Origin: Desulfobacteraceae bacterium
GTDB lineage: Bacteria; Desulfobacterota; Desulfobacteria; Desulfobacterales; Desulfobacteraceae
Direction of reading: 5' to 3'
Length of the DNA: 6,324 nt
NCBI GenBank assembly: GCA_003354055.1
Contig: PIVQ01000440.1
Span: forward strand, 1 to 6,324
In this document: positions 1-5,741 of the stretch, one piece after another
Layout of the letters: each line of letters opens with the position of its first letter
Numbering within the stretch: the stretch's first letter is position 1
Position numbers and translations under genes: made by a program
The notes under the pieces: generated by a model
The model's database searches: none
The model's input: the letters and a program-made list of their open reading frames with translations, nothing else
Told to the model about the DNA's origin: nothing

Positions 1-1032
1 CCCGGAAAGGCCGTATACCTTTGCCGGGGTTCTGGTCAGGGGTAAAAGGGCACGGAACAGAGCCATGCCGTGATGGAGGACCAACCTTTGAAGTTCAAAC
101 AGCAGTGATGCCGGCGTACCGATCTCCATTCCTAAAATTTTAGTTCTTTCACGGTTCCATTTGGGAAGGGAACCGCCTGCGTCGGAGCTGAAGCAGAGCT
201 GTTCAAAGACCTTACGTTTATCTGCTGTGAGGGCAAAGTCTGCTGCGGATAGATGGGGATCATTTTTCTCCGGCACCTGTGTCAGGCAGGTGGCATCGAT
301 AAATGTCCCCTGTTCTGCAAGTTTGAGTGCCTGTTCTGCAACGTTGCCGGTTTTCTTATTAATGTGGGTGGGAACAAAGATGTCCGGCCCGATGGCATGT
401 TGATCAATGGCTTGAAATATTTTATCCAGTGCCTCCGGGTTGGCTCCTGTGTGAATGGTGATGATCCCGGGCTTGCCTGAAACCAGGCCTGCCACCCTCA
501 CCTCCGAAGCCAGGGCTGCAAGATCCTTTGTTTCATAGCAGGGTCCCCGGTGGTCTGCCATGGCAAGTTTTACCCCGATCACCGGAGTAAGATAGGTGAT
601 ATCCCGTCCCACGCTGCCGCAGACCGTAGGGGAGGGTAGCCAATAGGCGCCGGTGAGCATGAAGGCGGTTATGCCTTCCGCATTAAAACTTTGAGTTTTT
701 GCATACAGGTTTTCCACGGTCCGGGTCAGGGAATCGGTTCCCAGAAGGCCCACTGCCGTGGTCACCCCGTTGGCAATGTTCATGGACAGGTTCATTTCCG
801 GTGTCCGGGACTGGAATCCTCCCTCTCCGCCGCCGCCGGTAAAATGCTGGTGACCGTCGATAAATCCCGGCACCACTGCCATACCCTCCGCATCAATTAT
901 CCGTACCTTGCCCGGCAGGGATGCCGGATCAATTTTCTGCTCTATGGCAAGTATCTGACTGCCGCCTGTCAGGATATCGCAGCATCCCAGATCCTCCGGT
1001 GAGAATAGATGGCCCTGTTTAATTAGAATCAT
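1..1032 (-). CDS. iadA: Isoaspartyl dipeptidase (beta-aspartyl peptidase), amidohydrolase family M38, partial at C-terminus
   Basis: This is a zinc-dependent cytosolic amidohydrolase that cleaves dipeptides carrying a beta-linked (iso)aspartate, recycling damaged protein fragments. Translation of the complementary strand from the ATG at 1032 is open for 344 codons to the window edge. The family is about 390 residues long, so about 45 C-terminal residues lie outside. Visible motifs are: PGFIDGHQHF (residues 55-64, metal ligands H61 and H63); GGGGEGG (66-72, catalytic E70 by comparison with E. coli E77); LTGAY (126-130, Y130); GVK (K155, the carboxylated bridging lysine); DHR (160-162); H194 in ITIHTG; H223 in PTHIN; and SSDAGGS (282-288, metal ligand D284). 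All metal ligands are present. Residue 226 is Lys where the E. coli enzyme has Arg233, a substrate-contacting residue. The start is fixed by an in-frame TGA a few codons upstream and by good alignment of the N-terminal MILIKQGHLFSPEDLG with IadA. The Shine-Dalgarno is weak. It lies 76 bp downstream of apbE on the same strand. Confidence 0.93.
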   Translation of the reverse strand, partial: MILIKQGHLFSPEDLGCCDILTGGSQILAIEQKIDPASLPGKVRIIDAEGMAVVPGFIDGHQHFTGGGGEGGFQSRTPEMNLSMNIANGVTTAVGLLGTDSLTRTVENLYAKTQSFNAEGITAFMLTGAYWLPSPTVCGSVGRDITYLTPVIGVKLAMADHRGPCYETKDLAALASEVRVAGLVSGKPGIITIHTGANPEALDKIFQAIDQHAIGPDIFVPTHINKKTGNVAEQALKLAEQGTFIDATCLTQVPEKNDPHLSAADFALTADKRKVFEQLCFSSDAGGSLPKWNRERTKILGMEIGTPASLLFELQRLVLHHGMALFRALLPLTRTPAKVYGLSG

Positions 1033-1057
1033 AGTTTTATATCATATAAAAGTTACG

Positions 1058-1074
1058 GCCGGCGTCAGGCCGGC
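1058..1074 (-). terminator. Possible weak intrinsic terminator between apbE and iadA
   Basis: There is a perfect 6-bp GC stem (GCCGGC at 1058-1063 and 1069-1074) with a 5-nt loop, 35 nt downstream of the apbE stop. Read leftward it is followed after six bases by CTTTTAT, which is a poor, displaced U-tract. It could be a weak terminator or an attenuating or processing hairpin that lowers read-through into iadA. The lack of a clean U-run makes this tentative. Confidence 0.35.
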
Positions 1075-1108
1075 GGAAAATTTAGGTTTATTTGCAGGAG
1101 TACCGGGA

Positions 1109-2143
1109 TCAGCGGTTAAATTCAAAGCCGCTGAATCCCTTTGATCGGATCGGTACAAGGGTTTCTCCCTGTTTTTGAATGATCATGCACTCTGTATTGT
1201 CAAGGCTTTCCACCAGGGCAATCCCCTTATCCGTATCCATGACCATCAGGGCTGTGGCAAGACCGTCTGCCCGGGTGCAGGTACTGGTGATTACCGATGC
1301 GCTGACGATGTTGTTGCTCACCGGATACCCGGTTCTGGGATCAATGATATGGGAGTAGGTTTTGCCTTCAGACTCAAAAAAGTTTCTATAGTTACCGCTG
1401 GTGGCGATGGCCATGTTGTCCAGAGAAATCACTTTGAAAAGCCCGGGGTTCAGAGCGGATTTCTCAGGTTTTGAAATACCCACGGTCCAGGATTTTCCCC
1501 GTTTGTTTTTTCCTGACCCAACCAACTCCCCCCCGATTTCCACAAGATAATCCCGGATGCCGGCATCGGCAAAGAGCCGGGCGATTTCATCCACCCCGTA
1601 GCCTTTGGCAATGGAGCCTAAATCCAGAGTAATGCCGGGTGCGGTTTTGGTCAGGGTATGGTCTTTAATAATTAGTTTTTCAAACCCGGTATGTGCAAGA
1701 GCCGTTTCAACGGCCTCGGTCGAGGGCATTTCGTTGGACCGTCCCTTGGAGCCGAATCCCCAGAGATCCACCAGAGGCTTTACCGTGCCGTCCCAGGCGC
1801 CCTGGCTGCGAGTGTGCAGGTCCCGGCATTGCAGCAGCACCTGATAAAAGTCCTTTGACAGTCGGAACGGCTGATGGTCAGAAGTTCGGTTGAACCGGGA
1901 AATCTCACTGTCCTTCTGGTACATGGACAGCCGGGCATTGACCTCCTTGAGTCTTATATCTGTTTTCTTCTGCCACAGGGTTTTGGAAACCTTGGTGGAA
2001 GTCAGAAATTTTATCCGGTAATAGGTGCCCATGGTTTTGCCGGTAAGGGTATACTCTTTGGCAGTGGATGTGCCGGACAGCGCCGGGAGCAGAATGAGCA
2101 GAGCCAGAATTATGATTCGAATGAAGGGGCGTATTTTAGGCAT
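1109..2143 (-). CDS. apbE: FAD:protein FMN transferase (ApbE family), exported
   Basis: It transfers FMN from FAD to a Thr/Ser hydroxyl of extracytoplasmic flavoproteins (RnfG/RnfD, NqrB/NqrC-type subunits and related FMN-binding-domain proteins) outside the cytoplasmic membrane. The 344-residue product begins with a Sec signal peptide: a basic n-region with K3, R5 and R9, a hydrophobic stretch at 10-22, and probable cleavage after STA (26-28). Family motifs follow in order: TMGTYYRI (37-44); RLSMYQKDSEISRFN (71-85); WDGTVKPLVDLWGFG (117-131); LDLGSIAKGYGVD (173-185); EIGGELVGSG (202-211); W219 with GISKP; ATSGNYRNFF (247-256); HIIDPRTGYPV (265-275); and TRADGLATAL (290-299). The last contains the Mg-binding D293 and T297. 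Length is normal for the family. I chose the ATG at 2143, not the longer frame from 2230, because it has AAAGGA 8 nt upstream and places the signal peptide at the N-terminus. There is no lipobox cysteine, so it is predicted soluble-periplasmic or anchored by an uncleaved signal. No rnf/nqr target gene is in view. Confidence 0.95.
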   Translation of the reverse strand: MPKIRPFIRIIILALLILLPALSGTSTAKEYTLTGKTMGTYYRIKFLTSTKVSKTLWQKKTDIRLKEVNARLSMYQKDSEISRFNRTSDHQPFRLSKDFYQVLLQCRDLHTRSQGAWDGTVKPLVDLWGFGSKGRSNEMPSTEAVETALAHTGFEKLIIKDHTLTKTAPGITLDLGSIAKGYGVDEIARLFADAGIRDYLVEIGGELVGSGKNKRGKSWTVGISKPEKSALNPGLFKVISLDNMAIATSGNYRNFFESEGKTYSHIIDPRTGYPVSNNIVSASVITSTCTRADGLATALMVMDTDKGIALVESLDNTECMIIQKQGETLVPIRSKGFSGFEFNR

Positions 2144-2151
2144 AAGTAAGA

Positions 2152-2157
2152 TCCTTT
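2152..2157 (-). promoter_or_regulatory. Ribosome binding site deciding the apbE start
   Basis: AAAGGA on the complementary strand is separated by 8 nt (TCTTACTT) from the ATG at 2143. It supports this start over the in-frame ATG at 2230, whose 29 extra residues would bury the signal peptide. Confidence 0.7.
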
Positions 2158-2201
2158 GGTGTTCTGTTTTGTGTGCTGTCCTACCCCTTAACACAAACAG
2201 A

Positions 2202-2227
2202 GGGGGGGCCACAAGGGTGAGGGTGGG
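2202..2227 (+). other. G-quadruplex-type motif upstream of apbE
   Basis: Four G-runs lie on the + strand: G7 (2202-2208), GGG (2215-2217), GGG (2221-2223) and GGG (2225-2227). The loops are 6, 3 and 1 nt, which satisfies the standard G3+N1-7 pattern. It lies 59-84 bp upstream of the apbE start codon, on the template strand for apbE. Whether it folds or matters in vivo cannot be seen from sequence. Confidence 0.5.
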
Positions 2228-2279
2228 CAACGTTTGAATATCAACCGCCGGTCCGGACGGGATGTTCGGCCTGATCGAT

Positions 2280-2343
2280 CAATTTCCAAGCGGCTGAACC
2301 TTTTTTGCGTTGTGTTGCTGCATTGGCAGCCGCTTGAAAATTG
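2280..2343. repeat. 17-bp inverted repeat with 30-nt loop
   Basis: The left arm CAATTTCCAAGCGGCTG (2280-2296) and right arm CAGCCGCTTGAAAATTG (2327-2343) are complementary at 16 of 17 positions. The 30-nt loop contains a run of six T. Neither side is followed by a T-tract, so it does not look like an intrinsic terminator of either flanking gene. It may be a structured leader, a protein-binding site, or a remnant of a small palindromic element. No target-site duplication was recognised. Confidence 0.6.
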
Positions 2344-2543
2344 CGACCTGATGGCTCGGACACCCGATCCGGACCTACTCGGTAAGCGAACCGTTTATTT
2401 GATAGGATAGGGGAGATCGCTGCAAATAAATTGATATTTTTCAGGGAATTGGTATGATGCCGGAATGGTCTTATTTGTAACCGTCCACCTTGCCTGTACT
2501 TTCCGTTCAGGCCGTCATCACAGGTTGACGTCTGATATGGTGT

Positions 2544-2557
2544 GGCCTCCGGAGACC
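2544..2557. promoter_or_regulatory. Imperfect palindrome upstream of the -35 box
   Basis: GGCCTCCGGAGACC is a 14-bp palindrome with one mismatched pair. Its core CTCCGGAG is perfect. It ends 3 bp before the predicted -35 hexamer, a position typical of an activator or a secondary operator. It is short enough to arise by chance. Confidence 0.3.
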
Positions 2558-2560
2558 TTC

Positions 2561-2588
2561 TTGACACAAGGCTTTGCACGGTGATATT
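2561..2588 (+). promoter_or_regulatory. Candidate sigma-70-type promoter for the acyl-CoA synthetase operon
   Basis: A consensus -35 TTGACA (2561-2566) is followed after 16 bp by GATATT (2583-2588), which matches the -10 consensus at 4 of 6 positions. Transcription would start near 2595, giving a leader of about 50 nt before the ATG at 2646. The strand, position and perfect -35 support it; the -10 is mediocre, as expected for an activated or tightly regulated promoter. Confidence 0.5.
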
Positions 2589-2605
2589 AAAAGTCTGACT
2601 TTTAA
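2587..2605. promoter_or_regulatory. Candidate operator: perfect inverted repeat at the transcription start
   Basis: TTAAAAGTCTGACTTTTAA has perfect 9-bp arms around a single central T. It overlaps the end of the predicted -10 box and covers the expected +1 position, the classic location for a repressor dimer. The regulator is not in the window and I do not recognise the half-site family. As RNA the 1-nt spacer would force a strained hairpin, so a DNA-binding role is more likely than a terminator. Confidence 0.5.
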
Positions 2606-2634
2606 ATTTTGCAAGATTATAAGACAAAATACTT

Positions 2635-2640
2635 AGGAGG
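2635..2640 (+). promoter_or_regulatory. Strong ribosome binding site of the acyl-CoA synthetase gene
   Basis: AGGAGG is a consensus Shine-Dalgarno, spaced 5 nt (GCCGC) from the ATG at 2646. It fixes the start and predicts efficient translation. Confidence 0.85.
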
Positions 2641-2645
2641 GCCGC

Positions 2646-5096
2646 ATGGATGTACCCATAGATTTCAAAGGGATCACAGAGATATTTACCCGTGCCTGGG
2701 ATCAGGGCCGGGATTTTCTGTTTGAATACGAGGTGTACGAGCTTCTGGCCCGGTCCGGATCGGAAACCCCACCGAAAAGCAACATTATTCCCAGGGGTGC
2801 CAGGTGTTCGGACGAGGAGTTGATCGCCCTGCCGGGTGATAAGACTGTTTTGAAAATCGTTTCCCCCTATATTATCCATAAAACCGAGGTGGGCGGGGTG
2901 CGTGTCGTGGACAAGGAGCCCAACGCTATCCGTTCTGCGGTCCGGCGGATGATGTATGAGGTACCTGAGGCCTATGCCGCCCGGATGGGACAGCATCCTG
3001 AAGGCGTGCCGGACCATTACCAGGGGCTTTCCGGGGAGGCGCTGCTGGCTGCCGTATCCGGGGATGTACAGGGGATACTCCAGGTTCAGTTCATGCCCCC
3101 GGATTCTTCGGCATTCGGCAATGAGCTGATTGTCGGGCTTCGTCATACCCGGGAATTCGGCAGTATCCTCTCCGCAGGTCTTGGAGGAACGGATACGGAA
3201 CTATACGCCAAGCGGTTCAGAAAAGGACAGGCCATTGTTGCCTCATCCACAGCCCTGGGAGACGGGGAGAGCTTTTTTCAACTCTACCGCCAGACCATTT
3301 CTTACCGAAAGCTGGCCGGGCTGACCCGGGGCCAGCGTCGTATCATTACGGACGAGCAATTGGTGGAATGTTTTGAATCCTTTATCCAAATGGGTAATTA
3401 TTTTGCCCAGGAAAATCCCGATGCCCCCTTTGTCATTGAGGAACTTGAAATAAATCCCTTTGCCTTTACCGATTATCTCATGGTGCCTCTGGACGGGATG
3501 TGCAAATTTGCCAAAAAGACCTTAGTGGCTGCAAATCGTCCGGTTGCCAAAATCCACAATCTTCTTCACCCCAAACGCATCGGAATTATCGGGGTTTCCG
3601 GCACCCGGAAGAACTTTGGCCGGATTATTCTTGACAATATTCTGGCTGAAGGCTTTGATCCCGACGGTGTGGTGGTCTTTAAAAAGGGGGTAGATGAGCT
3701 TGACGGCATTACCTGTCTGCCGGATCTTTCTGCCCTGTCTGACAAACCTGAAGATAAACTGGATCTCTTTATCGTTGCCGTGGGCGCGGCCCAGGTGCCG
3801 GATCTGGTGGAAGAGATCATCAAAAAAGATGCAGCCAGGAGTGTGATGCTCATTGCCGGCGGCATGGGGGAAACCCATGACAGCCAGGAGCGGGCCGAGC
3901 AGGTGATGGCTATGATAAATGAGGTTCATGCCAAAGCTGTGGAGGCTGCGGATGGTGGCGGCCCTGTCTTTCTCGGTGCCAACTGCATGGGGGTTATTTC
4001 GAAACCCGGCAAGTTTGATACCTGGTTTATCCCGGAGGAAAAATTACCAAAGGCGCGTGACAATGCAGTGTGCAGGGCCGCTTTGATCAGCCAGAGCGGG
4101 GCATTCATGCTACATCGAAGCCATCAATGCCCACAGTTAGCACCCGCCTATATGATTTCCATGGGCAATCAGACTGATCTTACGCTTGGGGATATGGTGG
4201 CATACTTCAAGGATTCGGATCAGGTGGATGTCATCGCCGTCTATGCCGAAGGGTTCAATGACCTGGACGGCCTGGCCTTTTGCCGGGCGGTTCGCGAAGC
4301 CATTCTGGCAGGTAAGGAAGTGGTATTTTACAAGGCAGGACGTACCGTGGAGGGCAAGGCGGCCACCTCAAGTCATACCGCCTCGCTGGCAGGAGATTAC
4401 ATGGTATGCGAAAGCTGTGTTTCTCAGGCCGGTGCCATTGTGGCCAGAAATTTTACCGAGTTCCAGGAACTCATGCTGTTATCCGAAACCCTGAACGGCA
4501 AGACTATCAAGGGCAACCGCCTGGCCGCGGTGAGCGGGGCCGGATTCGAAGCTGTGGGTATGGCTGATTCCATTCAGTCCGATGACTTTTCCATGGAACT
4601 GGCCCGGTTCAGTGCCAAAACAAGAGATGCCATTGAGCAGGTATTAACCGCCAAGAAGCTCGCCGGCCTGGTAACCCTGTCCAATCCTCTGGATATTAAC
4701 CCGTCTGCGGATGATGAAGCCCACGGGGAGATTGCCCGGATTCTGAGTGAGGATGCAGGCGTTGATGCGGTGGTCTTGAGTCTGGATCCCATGTCGCCGG
4801 CCATGAAGACCCTTGAAACCAGCACAAACAAGGGATTTCTCATGGACAACCCCGATTCCATCCTTAACCGGATGATAGCCCTTAAAGAAGAGACCCAAAC
4901 GCCCGTTGTGGCAGTGGTGGACGGCGGGCGGCTGTATGATCCCCTGCGGGATGCCCTCATGGCCAATGAGGTGCCCGTGTTTTCAGTCTGTGACAAGGCA
5001 ATTGCCGCCCTGTCCATTTATATCCAGGGCCGGTTGCGGGCCGATGCCATCCGTTTTAATGAAGGATTAACCAGAAAAGGAATAGCAAATGCCTGA
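2646..5096 (+). CDS. Fused ADP-forming acetate/acyl-CoA synthetase (beta-alpha order)
   Basis: It belongs to the NDP-forming acyl-CoA synthetase superfamily: acyl-CoA + ADP + Pi to acid + CoA + ATP, cytosolic, usually an ATP-yielding step in anaerobes. The 816 residues hold all parts. An ATP-grasp half comes first (about 10-295), with VLKIVSPYIIHKTEVGGV (68-85, H78 equivalent to the ACD beta-subunit histidine), ELIVGLRHTREFGSILSAGLGGTDTEL (160-186) and IEELEINPFAF (264-274). A CoA-binding Rossmann domain follows (about 304-410; LLHPKRIGIIGVSGTRKNFG, then AGGMGE 404-409). Then come GANCMGV (444-450) and the ligase domain: LISQSGAF (480-487), SMGNQTDLTLGDMV (505-518), KAGRT (563-567) and SSHTASLAG (575-583), with H577 as the expected phosphohistidine. 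A C-terminal subdomain contains SNPLDINP (679-686). Most bacterial fusions place the CoA-binding half first, so the order is notable. The acyl substrate cannot be told from sequence. The stop overlaps the next gene by 8 nt, suggesting translational coupling. Confidence 0.92.
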   Translation: MDVPIDFKGITEIFTRAWDQGRDFLFEYEVYELLARSGSETPPKSNIIPRGARCSDEELIALPGDKTVLKIVSPYIIHKTEVGGVRVVDKEPNAIRSAVRRMMYEVPEAYAARMGQHPEGVPDHYQGLSGEALLAAVSGDVQGILQVQFMPPDSSAFGNELIVGLRHTREFGSILSAGLGGTDTELYAKRFRKGQAIVASSTALGDGESFFQLYRQTISYRKLAGLTRGQRRIITDEQLVECFESFIQMGNYFAQENPDAPFVIEELEINPFAFTDYLMVPLDGMCKFAKKTLVAANRPVAKIHNLLHPKRIGIIGVSGTRKNFGRIILDNILAEGFDPDGVVVFKKGVDELDGITCLPDLSALSDKPEDKLDLFIVAVGAAQVPDLVEEIIKKDAARSVMLIAGGMGETHDSQERAEQVMAMINEVHAKAVEAADGGGPVFLGANCMGVISKPGKFDTWFIPEEKLPKARDNAVCRAALISQSGAFMLHRSHQCPQLAPAYMISMGNQTDLTLGDMVAYFKDSDQVDVIAVYAEGFNDLDGLAFCRAVREAILAGKEVVFYKAGRTVEGKAATSSHTASLAGDYMVCESCVSQAGAIVARNFTEFQELMLLSETLNGKTIKGNRLAAVSGAGFEAVGMADSIQSDDFSMELARFSAKTRDAIEQVLTAKKLAGLVTLSNPLDINPSADDEAHGEIARILSEDAGVDAVVLSLDPMSPAMKTLETSTNKGFLMDNPDSILNRMIALKEETQTPVVAVVDGGRLYDPLRDALMANEVPVFSVCDKAIAALSIYIQGRLRADAIRFNEGLTRKGIANA

Positions 5097-5319
5097 TCTC
5101 AATATTGTATACGTGAATAAATCTCCGGTGGAATTGTACAAGGTGTTGAAATTTGAAAATCTGGCCGCCAGCGGCGGTGAAGCAAAATATATGATTGCCG
5201 ACGGACTGGTCCGGGTGAATGGAGAGATTGAAACCCGGAAACGCAAAAAGATCTATCCCGGTGACACCATTGAACTTGACGACATCTGCCTGAAGATTGA
5301 ATTGGCAGATGAACACTGA
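5089..5319 (+). CDS. ybcJ: Small S4-domain RNA-binding protein (YbcJ/YaaA-like)
   Basis: This is a 76-residue stand-alone S4-type RNA-binding protein. Residues 20-39 (LKFENLAASGGEAKYMIADG) and 41-55 (VRVNGEIETRKRKKI) match the core of E. coli YbcJ, including the G-EAK, VNG and ETRKR-KI signature; the basic cluster R50-K54 is the likely RNA-contacting surface. The family is associated with ribosomes or rRNA, and its exact role is not settled. The ATG overlaps the synthetase stop (8 nt shared) and has AAGGA at 5077-5081 with 7-nt spacing, so it is very likely cotranscribed and translationally coupled with the upstream gene. Its length matches the family (about 70 residues). Nothing links it functionally to acyl-CoA metabolism, so the pairing may only be an operon convenience. 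Confidence 0.88.
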   Translation: MPDLNIVYVNKSPVELYKVLKFENLAASGGEAKYMIADGLVRVNGEIETRKRKKIYPGDTIELDDICLKIELADEH

Positions 5320-5331
5320 AGAGAACATAGG

Positions 5332-5628
5332 ATGACAGAGAAAAACGTGACATTCCGGCAAAATATACTGAACAATGATGAAGAATGTCTTGTGTATGGA
5401 ACGGATAATCTGGCGCAGTTCACACGAAGACGGGCACCCTGCTCGTTTGAGTATCTGGCCCGGGAGACTTCTTCCATTTTGTATGACGGGAGGACATTTT
5501 CGTCCTATTTTTCCTATAACTGCGCGAATTTGAGTAAAACCGGCGACTTTGCCGCCATTCTTATGGCCGAAGATCTGGATGCCATTGCATATCTTGAGAA
5601 AGAAATGAATCGTTTTGGGATTTTATAG
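5332..5628 (+). CDS. Hypothetical protein, 98 residues, unrecognised
   Basis: I do not recognise this product. It starts 12 nt after the S4-gene stop on the same strand, consistent with being the third gene of the same transcript. GAAGAG just after that stop could serve as a modest Shine-Dalgarno, about 7 nt from the ATG. The protein has no signal peptide or membrane segment. It is mixed alpha/beta in appearance, has three cysteines (19, 37, 64), a basic triplet RRR (32-34) and an acidic, helical C-terminus (79-95, AEDLDAIAYLEKEMNRF). It could be a genuine small protein or the remnant of a longer one, since decayed sequence begins shortly downstream. Tight spacing and uninterrupted reading favour a real gene. 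Confidence 0.6.
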   Translation: MTEKNVTFRQNILNNDEECLVYGTDNLAQFTRRRAPCSFEYLARETSSILYDGRTFSSYFSYNCANLSKTGDFAAILMAEDLDAIAYLEKEMNRFGIL

Positions 5629-5741
5629 AAACAAGGCATAATCTTAAACTCTATTGAAGACGGGGTATTAATCCGATAAGATCACCCCAAAAAATGTAAA
5701 GCTGTCATGAATAACTTGAATTAAATGAGCTAAAATTAGCC
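5629..5741. other. Short AT-rich intergenic gap
   Basis: This 113-bp gap marks the transition to AT-richer sequence. It contains GGGGT/ACCCC arms (5662-5666, 5684-5688) with a 17-nt loop followed by A6, which does not make a rightward terminator. A small GCTAA-AA-TTAGC repeat (5729-5740) lies immediately before the next ATG. No promoter or clear Shine-Dalgarno for the remnant downstream was found. Confidence 0.5.

Larger units (their letters stand above)
2144..2645. other. Divergent intergenic region, no gene recognised
   Basis: About 500 bp separate the divergent apbE and acyl-CoA synthetase starts. Both strands were read. The only long frame is on the minus strand (3146 to 2241). It mostly overlaps the synthetase antisense and has no recognisable motif. 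The stretch about 2344-2520 shows no structure I can interpret; it is unusually long for a promoter region and may be decayed sequence. The structured elements inside the region are listed separately. Confidence 0.6.

Noticed and set aside
2144..2230. N-terminal extension of apbE from the ATG at 2230
   Set aside because: The extra 29 residues would place the signal peptide internally, lack a clear ribosome site, and are partly encoded by the G-run cluster; the ATG at 2143 has AAAGGA at good spacing.
2241..3146. 301-codon open frame on the minus strand across the intergenic region and the synthetase N-terminus
   Set aside because: About 500 bp of it is antisense to the strongly supported synthetase gene, the product has no recognisable motif, and its composition is that of a frame shadow.
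3522..3929. Minus-strand frames inside the synthetase gene
   Set aside because: They are entirely antisense to a well-supported coding sequence and have no family motifs.
4099..4143. Possible compensated frameshift in the synthetase at AFMLHRSHQCPQLAP
   Set aside because: The local sequence looks atypical, but the length between the SQSG and GNQTD motifs is as expected and neither other frame gives a clearly better family match.
5434..5496. APCSFEY-LAR--S---DGR in the 98-residue protein resembling the C-x-FEY-YFARPDS-DG segment of amidophosphoribosyltransferase (PurF)
   Set aside because: Spacing is off and no other PurF motif flanks it, so it is most likely coincidence.
5662..5694. GGGGT/ACCCC hairpin as a terminator after the 98-residue gene
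   Set aside because: The stem is only 5 bp with a 17-nt loop, and it is followed by A6, not T6, in the direction of transcription.
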